Assembly (NCBI RefSeq): GCF_029223255.1
Contig: NZ_JARHUC010000001.1
Location: 558,001 to 622,000 of the forward strand
DNA from: Albimonas marina
GTDB taxonomy: Bacteria; Pseudomonadota; Alphaproteobacteria; Rhodobacterales; Rhodobacteraceae
Direction of reading: 5' to 3'
Length of the DNA: 64,000 nucleotides
How positions within the stretch are numbered: the first letter of the stretch is position 1; every line of letters begins with the position of its first letter. The position numbers and the translations under genes are program-made. Shown here piece by piece: positions 19,539 to 27,745 of the stretch. The notes under the pieces were generated by a model. It was not told the DNA's origin and did not search any database. It saw nothing but the letters and a program-made list of their open reading frames with translations.

Positions 19539-19900
19539 GAGGGATCTCTCCGACAGGTTGCGTCGGGAGAAAAATGTCGGGTCGCCCGGACGCCCCGTAA
19601 AGGGGCGCGGCGGGACGACGTGCCGTAAGGTCTTCATTATGAAATGTTAATGACCGGGCCGTGAAAGCGTTGCGACGCCCGCCGCGGGAAGCGACCGGAT
19701 CGCCGGCGCGAGCCATGCGCCCGGCGCATAGCGTGGTGAACGGATCGTTTCAGCCGCCGGCAGGGACGGGCGATTCGCGCCTCGGCCCCGCCCGGGGGGC
19801 CGAGCGGGGGCCCGGGGCGCGTGCACGATCCGTGCAGACGCCCGTGCATACGCGCGTTGCGTTCCGGGCGCGGGGGACGCGGCCCCCGAGCGGGTCGGCG
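19539..19900 (-). other. Spacer upstream of the ICMT-like gene
   Basis: About 360 bases. Minus-strand promoter-like sequence at 19636-19665 and a leader hairpin CGCCCC-GTAAA-GGGGCG at 19591-19607. On the DsyB-like side, three GTGCA pentamers fall within ~30 bp (19820-19852) with no clear role. Nothing coding is supported. Confidence 0.5.
19636..19665 (-). promoter_or_regulatory. Candidate promoter of the ICMT-like gene
   Basis: Minus-strand TTCACG (19665-19660), an 18-bp spacer and CATAAT (19641-19636). The surrounding patch is clearly AT-richer than its flanks. Confidence 0.45.
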
Positions 19901-20914
19901 TCAGCGCGGGCGGCGGCCCATGGCGAGCATGGTCATGCCGGGGATCATCGGGCGGACCGAGACGTCCTCGAACCCCGCCTCGGCGAGGGCCTCGGCGAGC
20001 CAGGCGTCGTCGAGCGAGCGGGCCTCGGGGGTGAAGGCGGTGTGCTGGAGCTGCCAGAGGGCGGCGAGCTTGGGGCCCGTGCGCTCGGCCTCCACCACGA
20101 AGTCGTGCAGCATGAAGGCGCCGCCGGGGGTCAGCGTGTCGTAGGCCCGCGCGATCAGGTCGCCGTGACGCTCTCCGGGCACGCCGGAGAAGAGGTAGCT
20201 CATCAGGATCGCGTCCTGGCCGACCGGCCACTCGGTCTCGAGCGCGTTGCCTTCGACGTAGCGGATGCGGCCCGACAGGCCCGCGTCCTCGACATAGGCG
20301 CGGCCCAGCTTCGCGACGTTGGGGAAGTCGACCACGGTGGCCTGGAGCGCGGGGAAGGCCTGGCAGAGCGTGATGGCGAAGGCGCCGGTGCCGCCGCCCA
20401 CGTCCAGGAAGGACTTGGCGTCGGAGAGGTCCACCAGCTTGGCGAGGCCGCGCGCCGGGCCGAGCGAGCCCGCGTGCTGGGATTCGGAGTAGAGGCGCGC
20501 CTCCTCCGGGTCCTCGAACCACTGGGCGTAGGAGGCGGTCGCCTCGTCGGGGAGGGTGTTGTTCAGCGCCGGCTCGATCTGGTCGAGCAGGGAGTACATC
20601 TGCCGGTCCACCTGCAGGCGCAGGTAGTCGCCGAAGTCGTATTTCGCGCCCTGGACGAGGAAGGCCTCGGCGGCGGGGGCGTTGGCGAAGGTCCCGTCCT
20701 CGACCGAGACCAGCCCCAGGGAGGCGAGGGCGGTGAGCAAGGTGCGGGCGCGCTCGGCCGGCAGGCCCGAGGCCTCGCCGACCTGCTCGGCGGTCTGGGG
20801 GCCGGCGGCGAGATGGGTGAACACCCCGTAGTGAAGCGCGGCGAACAGGGCCTTCGATCCCATGAAGCCGAAGGCGATGTCCGAAATCTCCTCGGCCGTG
20901 GTGAGCAGCGCCAT
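19901..20914 (-). CDS. SAM-dependent methyltransferase, plant O-MT type; possible DsyB
   Basis: 337 residues from ATG 20914 (MALLTTAEEISDIAFGFMGS), with GGAAGGA upstream. It has an N-terminal winged-helix dimerisation domain (to ~100) and a C-terminal Rossmann methyltransferase domain with the SAM loop LDVGGGTGAFAITL (PF00891 class). The segments LYSESQHAGSLGPAR and LAALWQLQHTAFTPEARS look to me like those of DsyB, the bacterial methylthiohydroxybutyrate S-methyltransferase of DMSP synthesis. That is a recollection of the family, not a search result. Alternatives are a carotenoid or bacteriochlorophyll-type (CrtF/BchU) or secondary-metabolite O-methyltransferase. It is a single-gene unit. Confidence 0.85.
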   Translation of the reverse strand: MALLTTAEEISDIAFGFMGSKALFAALHYGVFTHLAAGPQTAEQVGEASGLPAERARTLLTALASLGLVSVEDGTFANAPAAEAFLVQGAKYDFGDYLRLQVDRQMYSLLDQIEPALNNTLPDEATASYAQWFEDPEEARLYSESQHAGSLGPARGLAKLVDLSDAKSFLDVGGGTGAFAITLCQAFPALQATVVDFPNVAKLGRAYVEDAGLSGRIRYVEGNALETEWPVGQDAILMSYLFSGVPGERHGDLIARAYDTLTPGGAFMLHDFVVEAERTGPKLAALWQLQHTAFTPEARSLDDAWLAEALAEAGFEDVSVRPMIPGMTMLAMGRRPR

Positions 20915-21038
20915 GCGTCGTCCTTCCGTGTCCGCCAGATCCGTTTGCGACGATGATAGCGGGAAACCGACACGGAAAAACACCCCGCGGCGCAGCATTC
21001 CTCGCCGCGGGCGCGAAAGCGGGCGGGCGGCGGGGGGA

Positions 21039-22043
21039 TCAGGCGGGCGGGCGGGGGCGCAGCTCGGGCGGGACCAGGGGCAGGAGGTGGCGCAGCTTGT
21101 CGGGGTTGCGGGTGATGTAGACCGCGGCGATCCGGGGGCCCTGGAGCTCGATCGCGACGGTCTGGAGCATGCCGTCGCGGGCGAGCGAGAGCTGGCCCGG
21201 CAGGCCGTTCAGGCGCACTGGCCGGGACCAGGGGAAGGCCGGGCCGCCGGGCTTGCGGGCGATGCCGGCGAAGAAGCGGGCGATGCGCTCGGCCCCCAGG
21301 ATCGGGTTGAGGGCCGCGCGCGCCCGGCCGCCGCCGTCGCTGCGCAGCACCGCCTGGTCGGCCAGCAGGCGGGTCAGGGCGGCGGCGTCGCCGGAGCCGG
21401 CGGCCTCGAAGAAGGCGGCGGCGATGCGCGCGCCCTCGTCCGGGTCGACGGCGAAGCGGGGGCGGGTCTCGCGCGCATGGGCCCGGCCGCGGGCGGCGAG
21501 CTGGCGGCAGGCGGCCTCCTCCCGCCCCAGGGCGGCGGCGACCTCGGCGAAGGGCAGGCCGAAGACGTCGTGCAGCAGGAAGGCCGCCCGCTCCAGCGGG
21601 GAGAGCCGCTCGAGCGCCAGCATCAGCGCGAAGGAGATCTCCTCGGCCGCCTCCGCCGCGGCGGCGGGGCCGGCGTCCTGGGCGACGGGTTCGGGGAGCC
21701 AGTCGCCCACGTAGCTCTCCCGCCGCCGCCGGGCCGCGCGCAGGCGGTCGAGGCACAGGCGCGTGACGGTGCGGGTCAGCCAGCCGGCGGGGTTCTCCAC
21801 CGCCTCGCCCGCCGGCCCGTCGGGCCCGCCGGGGGCGCGCCGCCAGCGCAGCCAGGCGTCCTGCACCGCGTCCTCGGCCTCGGCGACCGAGCCGAGCATG
21901 CGGTAGGCGAGCGACACGAGGCGCGGCCGCTCGGCCAGGAAGATCGCCGCCGCGGGGTCCGCGACGGCGCCGGGCGGGCGCGGCGCCCCCTCCCCCGAGG
22001 ATCCGTCCGCGGGCGGGGACGGGGGACGGGGGCGCCGGCTCAT
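21039..22043 (-). CDS. ECF41-type RNA polymerase sigma factor (SigJ-like)
   Basis: 334 residues from ATG 22043. Sigma region 2 (LVSLAYRMLGSVAEAEDAVQDAWLRW) and region 4 (RLSPLERAAFLLHDVFGLPFAEVAAAL) are followed by a ~130-residue SnoaL-like domain (starting near RIAAAFFEAAGSGDAAALTRLL and containing GAERIARFFAGI). That C-terminal domain defines ECF41 and is known to modulate the sigma factor instead of a separate anti-sigma. The start overlaps the stop of the upstream decarboxylase-like gene (ATGA), as expected for the ECF41 / carboxymuconolactone-decarboxylase pairing. Confidence 0.92.
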   Translation of the reverse strand: MSRRPRPPSPPADGSSGEGAPRPPGAVADPAAAIFLAERPRLVSLAYRMLGSVAEAEDAVQDAWLRWRRAPGGPDGPAGEAVENPAGWLTRTVTRLCLDRLRAARRRRESYVGDWLPEPVAQDAGPAAAAEAAEEISFALMLALERLSPLERAAFLLHDVFGLPFAEVAAALGREEAACRQLAARGRAHARETRPRFAVDPDEGARIAAAFFEAAGSGDAAALTRLLADQAVLRSDGGGRARAALNPILGAERIARFFAGIARKPGGPAFPWSRPVRLNGLPGQLSLARDGMLQTVAIELQGPRIAAVYITRNPDKLRHLLPLVPPELRPRPPA

Positions 22044-22540
22044 GCGGCCGCGTCCCGCGGGCGGCGGTCGGCCGGGCGGTTCGCCGCGATCTCGGCGGCG
22101 GAGGCGGGATGCGGGGTGCGATAGGCCACGTTGAGGCGGTTGTAGAGGTTCATCGCCCCCACCAAGAAGGTCAGTTCCGCGATCTCGGCGGGGGAGAACC
22201 AGCGGCGCAGCGCCTCCCACTCAGGGTCCGGGGCGGCGTCGGGGCCCAGGCGCGTGAGGCTCTCGGCCCAGGCGAGGGCGGCGCGCTCGGCCTCGTCGAA
22301 GAGGGGGGACTCGCGCCAGCCGGCCAGCATGTGCAGGCGCAGGTCGCTCTCGCCCATCCGGGTCGCGTCGAGGACATGCATGTGCAGGCACCAGGCGCAG
22401 CCGTTGAGCTGGCTGACGCGGATCTTGATCAGCTCGCCCAGGCGGGGGTCGAGGGCGCTGCGGTTCAGCGCCTCGCCCAGGGCGCGGGCGGCCTCCAGCG
22501 CCAGGGGGCTGTCGGCGTGCCAGCTCGATCTCGGGGTCAT
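22040..22540 (-). CDS. Carboxymuconolactone decarboxylase/AhpD-like protein
   Basis: 166 residues from ATG 22540 with an excellent AAAGGAG. CMD-domain protein with the redox-type motif C48-A-W-C51-L-H-M-H55, the CxxC...H signature of the AhpD-like peroxidase-reductase group. Genes of this type are the usual target or partner of ECF41 sigma factors, and here it is translationally coupled to one (22040-22043 overlap). The substrate is unknown; a role in oxidative or electrophile stress is inference. Confidence 0.9.
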   Translation of the reverse strand: MTPRSSWHADSPLALEAARALGEALNRSALDPRLGELIKIRVSQLNGCAWCLHMHVLDATRMGESDLRLHMLAGWRESPLFDEAERAALAWAESLTRLGPDAAPDPEWEALRRWFSPAEIAELTFLVGAMNLYNRLNVAYRTPHPASAAEIAANRPADRRPRDAAA

Positions 22541-22805
22541 GACGGGCTCCTTTCCGGTTTCGTCGCGGTCATGACGTCCGGCGCGCGGGGATCGTGACAT
22601 GGCGCGCGGATTTTTTCGCGCGGCGCCTTCGGCCGGCCGTGCGGCCGTGGTCCGTCCTCCGGCGCTTTCCGTCTGGCGGCGCCCGATCCGTTCGGCGGCG
22701 CCTTTGCGGCGCGCGGTTTCGGAGCTAAACGGGATGGACCCTGCCCGGACGCCCGGACTTCCTCGTGCGGCGCCCGGCCCTTCCCGCTCGCCCGCCGGAG
22801 ATCCC

Positions 22806-23822
22806 ATGGCCGAAGAGATCGTCGCCCCGCTTCCCGACCTGCCCGAGTGGGCCGCGAACAAGATCAACCTCGCCTCGCCGCGCCTGGGCGCCGAGGCGGT
22901 GGCCTGCTCCAACGACTTCTTCGCCGCGATGGGCCGGATGCTGCAGGACGCGCCGGCCGTGTTCCGCCCCGCCGATTTCGACGAGAACGGCAAGTGGATG
23001 GACGGCTGGGAAAGCCGGCGGCGACGCGACTCGGGCCACGACTGGTGCGTGGTGCGCCTGGGCGGCAAGGGCGCGATCCACGGGGTGGACATCGACACCT
23101 CGTTCTTCACCGGCAACTACCCCCGCGCCGCCTCGGTCTGGGCGACCTATTCCGAGCAGGCGCCGGGCGAGGACGCCGAGTGGGTCGAGATCGTCCCCTC
23201 GGTCACGCTGGGCCCGTCGCAGCACCATTTCGTCGAGACGAAGGACGCGGGCCTGTTCAACTGGGTGCGGCTGAACATCTATCCCGACGGCGGCGTGGCG
23301 CGCCTGCGGGTCTACGGCTCCCCCGCGCCGAGCTGGGAGGGGTCGGACCGCGAGGGGATCGTGGAGCTGTCGGCGCTGCGCAACGGCGGCCGCGTGCTGG
23401 GCTGGAACGACGCGCACTACGGCGACGTCTGGGCGATCCTGTCCGAGGGGCGGGGCCGCAACATGGGCGACGGCTGGGAGACGCGGCGGCGGCGCGAGCC
23501 GGGCTACGACTGGATCATCGTCCAGCTCGGCGCCGCGGGCGTGGTGGAGCGGATCGAGATCGACACCGCCCACTTCAAGGGCAACTACCCCGACCGCGCC
23601 TCCATCCAGGCCGCGGACGTCGGGTGGGGGACGGATTCGTCGGTCGTCACCCAGTCGATGTTCTGGCCGCGCCTGATGGCCGAGCAGAAGCTGGAGGCCG
23701 ACAAGATCCACGTCTTCGGCAAGGAGCAGCTCGAGACGCTGGGCCCGATCACCCACGTGAAGCTCAACATCCACCCCGACGGCGGCATCTCCCGCCTGCG
23801 GATCTTCGGGCGGCGGTCTTGA
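22806..23822 (+). CDS. alc: Allantoicase
   Basis: 338 residues. Hydrolyses allantoate to ureidoglycolate and urea in purine degradation. The tandem allantoicase repeat is visible: WMDGWESRRRRDSGHDWCVVRLG / DIDTSFFTGNYP in the first half and MGDGWETRRRREPGYDWIIVQLG / EIDTAHFKGNYP in the second. ATG 22806 is preceded by GGAG; an upstream in-frame ATG at 22734 adds a Pro/Ala-rich stretch that is not conserved. The following allA gene overlaps its stop codon. Confidence 0.95.
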   Translation: MAEEIVAPLPDLPEWAANKINLASPRLGAEAVACSNDFFAAMGRMLQDAPAVFRPADFDENGKWMDGWESRRRRDSGHDWCVVRLGGKGAIHGVDIDTSFFTGNYPRAASVWATYSEQAPGEDAEWVEIVPSVTLGPSQHHFVETKDAGLFNWVRLNIYPDGGVARLRVYGSPAPSWEGSDREGIVELSALRNGGRVLGWNDAHYGDVWAILSEGRGRNMGDGWETRRRREPGYDWIIVQLGAAGVVERIEIDTAHFKGNYPDRASIQAADVGWGTDSSVVTQSMFWPRLMAEQKLEADKIHVFGKEQLETLGPITHVKLNIHPDGGISRLRIFGRRS

Positions 23823-24304
23823 GCGCGGGCGAGATCCTGTCGCTGGCGCCCGAGCCGCTGACGCCCGCGGCCTTCGCCCCCTTCGGCCAGGTGATCGAGG
23901 CGGACCCCGCCTCGGCCATGGGCATCAACGCGGGCTACACCACCCGCTTCCATGCGCTGGCCGAGGTGGCGGTGGAGGGGGGCGCGCCGATCCTGTCGAT
24001 CTTCCGCGGCCGCCCGCGCCCGCTGGTCGTCGACATGCTGGAGCGGCACCCGTTCGGCACCCAGGCCTTCATGCCGCTGGGCGGGCGCCCCTGGCTCGCG
24101 GTCTGCGCCGAGGCGCCGGGCGCGCCGCTGCGGGCGTTCCTGGCGCGCGGCGACCAGGGGGCGCAGTACGCGGCGGGGGCCTGGCACTTCCCGCTGCTGA
24201 CGCTGGCCGCGCAGGATTTCCTGGTGGTCGACCGCGCCTCGCCCGAAAGCAACGTCGAGGTCGCCGCGCTGGATGCGCCGGCGGTGGTGGCGCTCTCGGC
24301 CTGA
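23819..24304 (+). CDS. allA: Ureidoglycolate lyase (TTG start)
   Basis: 161 residues. Splits ureidoglycolate to glyoxylate and urea, the step after allantoicase. Family features: PLTPAAFAPFGQVIE near the start, INAGYTTRFH, LSIFRGRPR, and LERHPFGTQAFMPLGG (the conserved H-P-x-x-x-Q-x-F-x-P). No ATG or GTG is available near the conserved N-terminus; a TTG at 23819-23821 overlaps the allantoicase TGA (TTGA), so it is chosen as the start and implies coupled translation. Other enzymes of the pathway are not in this window. Confidence 0.9.
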   Translation: MSAGEILSLAPEPLTPAAFAPFGQVIEADPASAMGINAGYTTRFHALAEVAVEGGAPILSIFRGRPRPLVVDMLERHPFGTQAFMPLGGRPWLAVCAEAPGAPLRAFLARGDQGAQYAAGAWHFPLLTLAAQDFLVVDRASPESNVEVAALDAPAVVALSA

Positions 24305-24492
24305 CCGGGGCGCCGTTCTTCGGGGGCGCCGTCCTTCGGGGGCGGTTTCCGGGGCGCGGGGGCGGTTTGCGGATGCGCCGCCCGCCCTGCGGATCGACGC
24401 GGTTCCGCCGGCTCAAGGGCGCCGTTCCGCCTTGGGGGGCGCCGATCTCCTCGTTCGAAGACGCGATCGTCCGAACGACGAAGGAGACCGAG

Positions 24493-25104
24493 ATGACCCA
24501 GAGCCTGATTTCCCGCGCGATCCTCGCCGCCGCCTGCGCCGCGGTCGTCGGGGTCGGCGCCGCCTCGGCGGAGACCGTCTATCCCGCCGCGCACGATCCC
24601 TCGCGCGCCCAGCCGGTGGAGCATGCCCAGTCCGGCGCCCAGCGCATGGCCGAGGCGGGGACCGTCGACGCCCGCACCCTGATGCAGACCGACACCCGCG
24701 TGCAGACCGCGCCCAGCTACGGCCGCCTGCCGGCCGAGACGCGCGACCGCTTCAACAGCCCGCGCCCCGAGATCGCGGTGGATTCGAAGCCCGAGATCGA
24801 GGCGCTGCAGGACCCGTCGGCCGAGGCGCGCTATGCCAAGCAGCTCCAGCAGGCGCGCGACCGGGAGGCGATCAAGGAGCGGATGGGCGCCTCGGACCCC
24901 GCGGACGCGGCGGCGCTGGGCCAGGAGACGGGGCCGGCGAAGCGGGCCACGATGCTGCCGGGCAGGGTCTCGGGCTCGACCGTGCTCGACACGGGCGCGA
25001 GCGTGGACACCGGCGCGAGCGTGGACGCCCGCACCGGGGCGCTGATCGGCGCCCCGGGGCCGACGGTGGTCGAGGGCGTGGACGGCCGGCCGGTGCTGCG
25101 CTGA
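24493..25104 (+). CDS. Exported protein of unknown function
   Basis: 203 residues from ATG 24493, with AAGGAGACC upstream. Clear signal peptide (MTQSLISRAILAAACAAVVGVG...ASA). The mature part is Gln/Glu/Arg-rich and probably disordered or helical, with a Gly/Val-rich C-terminal tail that includes a perfect short tandem repeat (DTGASV twice, encoded at about 24991-25026). No family recognised. Same strand as, but 188 bp downstream of, allA. Confidence 0.65.
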   Translation: MTQSLISRAILAAACAAVVGVGAASAETVYPAAHDPSRAQPVEHAQSGAQRMAEAGTVDARTLMQTDTRVQTAPSYGRLPAETRDRFNSPRPEIAVDSKPEIEALQDPSAEARYAKQLQQARDREAIKERMGASDPADAAALGQETGPAKRATMLPGRVSGSTVLDTGASVDTGASVDARTGALIGAPGPTVVEGVDGRPVLR

Positions 25105-25189
25105 GCGGCCGCCTGACCCTCACGCAGACGCGAGGGCGGCGCGGGCGCTTCGCCCCGCCCTCGCCCCAATCCGCGGGCAGGATCCGCGG

Positions 25190-25636
25190 ATGAGCGATCC
25201 TCGACGCCCCTCGACGTCCCCGCGCCCGCCGCGCCGCCGGTGGCGGGCGTTCGGCTGCGCGCTGGTCATCGCCCTCGCGGCAGGGCCGGCGATGGCGCAG
25301 CTCTACCAGCCGAACCTGCCCAGCGTCGCGCGCCAGCCGGGGGTGAAGCCGTGCTGCCAGGGCTATGACGCGCGGGGCGCCGCGCGGGCGTTGAGCGTGC
25401 AGCAGCAGCAGCTTCGGGCGAGCGAACCGGTTCCGCTGTCGGTCGCGCCGCCGGTCGAGGCGCTGACGCTCGACGGCGGCGACGACGACGACCCGATCCG
25501 CAGCGTCCCCGCGCCGGTCGAGACGCGGCCGGGCGTGGCGCTCGACGGCGCGGCCTCGGCCGGGCCGGGGACGGTCTACGACGACGCCTCGCGCGGGCTG
25601 TTCCGGCCGCGCAAGCCGCCGGCGCCGCTGAACTGA
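25190..25636 (+). CDS. Exported protein of unknown function
   Basis: 148 residues. Basic N-terminus, hydrophobic core and AMAQ cleavage site near residue 36, hence periplasmic. The mature protein is Pro/Ala-rich, has one Cys-Cys pair (KPCCQGYD) and a stretch of Asp residues (GGDDDDP). No family recognised. Short AGGA ribosome-binding site. It may form a unit with the exported protein just upstream (85 bp gap). Confidence 0.55.
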   Translation: MSDPRRPSTSPRPPRRRWRAFGCALVIALAAGPAMAQLYQPNLPSVARQPGVKPCCQGYDARGAARALSVQQQQLRASEPVPLSVAPPVEALTLDGGDDDDPIRSVPAPVETRPGVALDGAASAGPGTVYDDASRGLFRPRKPPAPLN

Positions 25637-25775
25637 GGCGGGGTCCGAGAGGGCGCCGCGCGGCGCCCGTCCGCGACGGGATTCCCCGCGGCGCCTTGCC
25701 TCCACCCCCCCTTGCGCCCTAAATCCCGCCCGACCCGCGCGGGGTGGAGCCCACGGGACGGAGCTTTGGGAGCCG

Positions 25776-26735
25776 ATGCAGACCTATCTCGACTTCGAAA
25801 AGTCGCTCGCCGAGATCGAAGGCAAGGCCGAGGAGCTGCGCGCTCTCGCCCGGCAGGACCCGGAGATGGACGTCGAGAAGGAGGCCCGGTCGCTGGACGA
25901 GCGGGCGCGCACCATGCTCGGCGACCTCTACAAGGGCCTGACGCCCTGGCGGAAATGCCAGGTGGCGCGGCACCCGCTGCGGCCCCATGCGCTCGACTAC
26001 ATCGGGGCGCTGTTCACGGAATACACGCCGCTCGCCGGCGACCGGGCCTTCGCCGAGGACCGGGCCGTGGTGGGCGGGCTCGCCCGTTTCCGCGACCGTC
26101 CGGTGGTGGTCTTCGGGCATGAGCGCGGGCACGACACGCAGTCGCGCCTCGACCGCAACTTCGGCATGGCGCGGCCCGAGGGCTACCGCAAGGGCGCCCG
26201 GCTGATGGAGCTGGCCGACCGCTTCGGCCTGCCGGTCATCACGCTGGTCGACACCGCCGGCGCCTATCCCGGCAAGGGCGCGGAGGAGCGCGGCCAGGCC
26301 GAGGCCATCGCGCGCTCGACCGAGATGTGCCTGACGATCAAGACGCCCCTGATCTCGGTCATCATCGGCGAGGGCGGCTCGGGCGGGGCGGTGGCCTTCG
26401 CCACGGCCGACCGCGTGGCGATGCTGGAGCACTCGGTCTACTCGGTGATCTCGCCCGAGGGCTGCGCCTCGATCCTGTGGAAGAACTCCGAGAAGATGCG
26501 CGAGGCCGCCGAGGCCCTGCGCCTGACCGCCCAGGACCTGCACAAGCTGGGCGTCTGCGACCGGATCATCCCCGAGCCCGTGGGCGGCGCCCAGCGCGAC
26601 CGCGGCCTGACCCTGCAGCGGGTCGGCCAGGCGATCGGCGAGATGCTGGAGGAGCTCGACCGCCTGTCGCCCGACGACCGCCGCGCGGCGCGCCGGCGCA
26701 AGTTCCTCGAGATGGGCAAGCGCGGGCTGGCCTGA
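25776..26735 (+). CDS. accA: Acetyl-CoA carboxylase carboxyltransferase, alpha subunit
   Basis: 319 residues, typical length. With AccD it transfers the carboxyl group from biotin to acetyl-CoA in fatty-acid synthesis. N-terminal helical region ([21 protein letters not shown]), then the crotonase-like core: [53 protein letters not shown] and [19 protein letters not shown] precedes ATG 25776. The neighbours on both sides are unrelated exported proteins; it seems to be its own transcription unit. Confidence 0.97.
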   Translation: MQTYLDFEKSLAEIEGKAEELRALARQDPEMDVEKEARSLDERARTMLGDLYKGLTPWRKCQVARHPLRPHALDYIGALFTEYTPLAGDRAFAEDRAVVGGLARFRDRPVVVFGHERGHDTQSRLDRNFGMARPEGYRKGARLMELADRFGLPVITLVDTAGAYPGKGAEERGQAEAIARSTEMCLTIKTPLISVIIGEGGSGGAVAFATADRVAMLEHSVYSVISPEGCASILWKNSEKMREAAEALRLTAQDLHKLGVCDRIIPEPVGGAQRDRGLTLQRVGQAIGEMLEELDRLSPDDRRAARRRKFLEMGKRGLA

Positions 26736-26747
26736 GGGCCGGCCCCC

Positions 26748-26771
26748 GACGCCGACGCCGACGCCGACGCC
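26748..26771 (+). repeat. Short tandem repeat (GACGCC x4)
   Basis: Four perfect copies of a 6-bp unit directly downstream of accA. It is non-coding, and copy number would be expected to vary by slippage. No function is indicated. Confidence 0.7.
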
Positions 26772-26921
26772 GCGGGACCGATGCGCGGGGGCTACGCCCG
26801 GGCGCGCGTCGCGGCGAGACGACAGGTCGCTGCTTTCGTCACGCGCGAGTCGTGTTAACCTTTCTATCCGAAAGGGTTGCTGCACCTGCGTGCAGCGCCC
26901 GATGACGGCGAGGAGGGAGCG

Positions 26922-27725
26922 ATGCGGCGGTCGAGACCAGCCCGGATGCGGCGCGCGGCGCCCCGCGTCGCCACGATCCTGCCGGCCGCGGCGCTGGCCC
27001 TGCTCTCGCTCCCGATCCTTCCCGATTCCGCGCAGGCCGAGAAGATCGGCGCGCTCGACAGCTTCTTCGCGACCGGGGACCCTGAGGGCGCGCCCGCGCC
27101 GGCCCCGCTGGCGGTCTCCGGGGGCGCCTCGGTGATGGATCCGCAGGCGACGCCCGCGGCGGCCCGGCCCCGGGCGGAGCTGCTGCTGGAGGATGAGCGG
27201 GACGCGGGCGGGGCCTCGATCCTCTCGGAAGCGGCGCGCCGCTCGCTCGATGCCGCGCCGCCGGCCACGGCCGCCTCCCTGCGGGTCGAGGATCCGCTGG
27301 CCGAGCGGGCGATCGAGACGCAGGCGCAGGGCGTCGCGCCGGCCCCCATGTCCCGCCCGCGCCGGCTGCTGCAACGCACGCCCGCGGCGCCGGCGCCGAG
27401 CGCGCAGCCCGAGGAGAGCGTGATCGCGCGGATCTTCGCCGACGCCGAGGACCCGCTGCGCGACGCGCTGCACCGGCGCGACGATCCGATCCGCGCGGGC
27501 GGGCTGCTGCTGGCCTCGGGGGCGGCGGCGCTGGACCCCTCGATCAAGGCGCAGGTGATCGACGATGGCGCGCTGCCCGCCGCCGGCGCGGTCGAGATCG
27601 AGGCCGACGCGCTGGACCGCCGGGCGATGCTGATCGGGCTGGGCCTGCTGGCCGCCATCGTGACGATGGCGACCGTGATCTTCTCCTTCGCGCCGCGGGG
27701 CGGGACCACGCTGGGCCGCCGCTGA
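26922..27725 (+). CDS. Exported/membrane-anchored protein of unknown function
   Basis: 267 residues from ATG 26922, with AGGAGGGAG upstream. N-terminal signal segment (ILPAAALALLSLPIL...AQA), a long Ala/Pro-rich low-complexity middle with few aromatic residues, and one membrane helix close to the C-terminus (MLIGLGLLAAIVTMATVIFSF). This suggests a periplasmic stalk anchored at the C-terminus. No family recognised. An AT-richer stretch at 26845-26880 (GTGTTAACCTTTCTATCC) probably holds the promoter. Confidence 0.6.
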   Translation: MRRSRPARMRRAAPRVATILPAAALALLSLPILPDSAQAEKIGALDSFFATGDPEGAPAPAPLAVSGGASVMDPQATPAAARPRAELLLEDERDAGGASILSEAARRSLDAAPPATAASLRVEDPLAERAIETQAQGVAPAPMSRPRRLLQRTPAAPAPSAQPEESVIARIFADAEDPLRDALHRRDDPIRAGGLLLASGAAALDPSIKAQVIDDGALPAAGAVEIEADALDRRAMLIGLGLLAAIVTMATVIFSFAPRGGTTLGRR

Positions 27726-27745
27726 GGCGCGCCGCGCGCGGCGTC

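Noticed and set aside
22599-22805. N-terminal extension of allantoicase to 22599 or 22734
   Set aside because: The added residues are Ala/Pro/Arg-rich with no resemblance to the family; ATG 22806 has GGAG and begins just before the conserved domain.
24305-24400. GGGGCGCCGT-CTTCG direct repeats after allA as a regulatory array
   Set aside because: Only two imperfect copies in very GC-rich sequence; most likely chance or a degenerate terminator.
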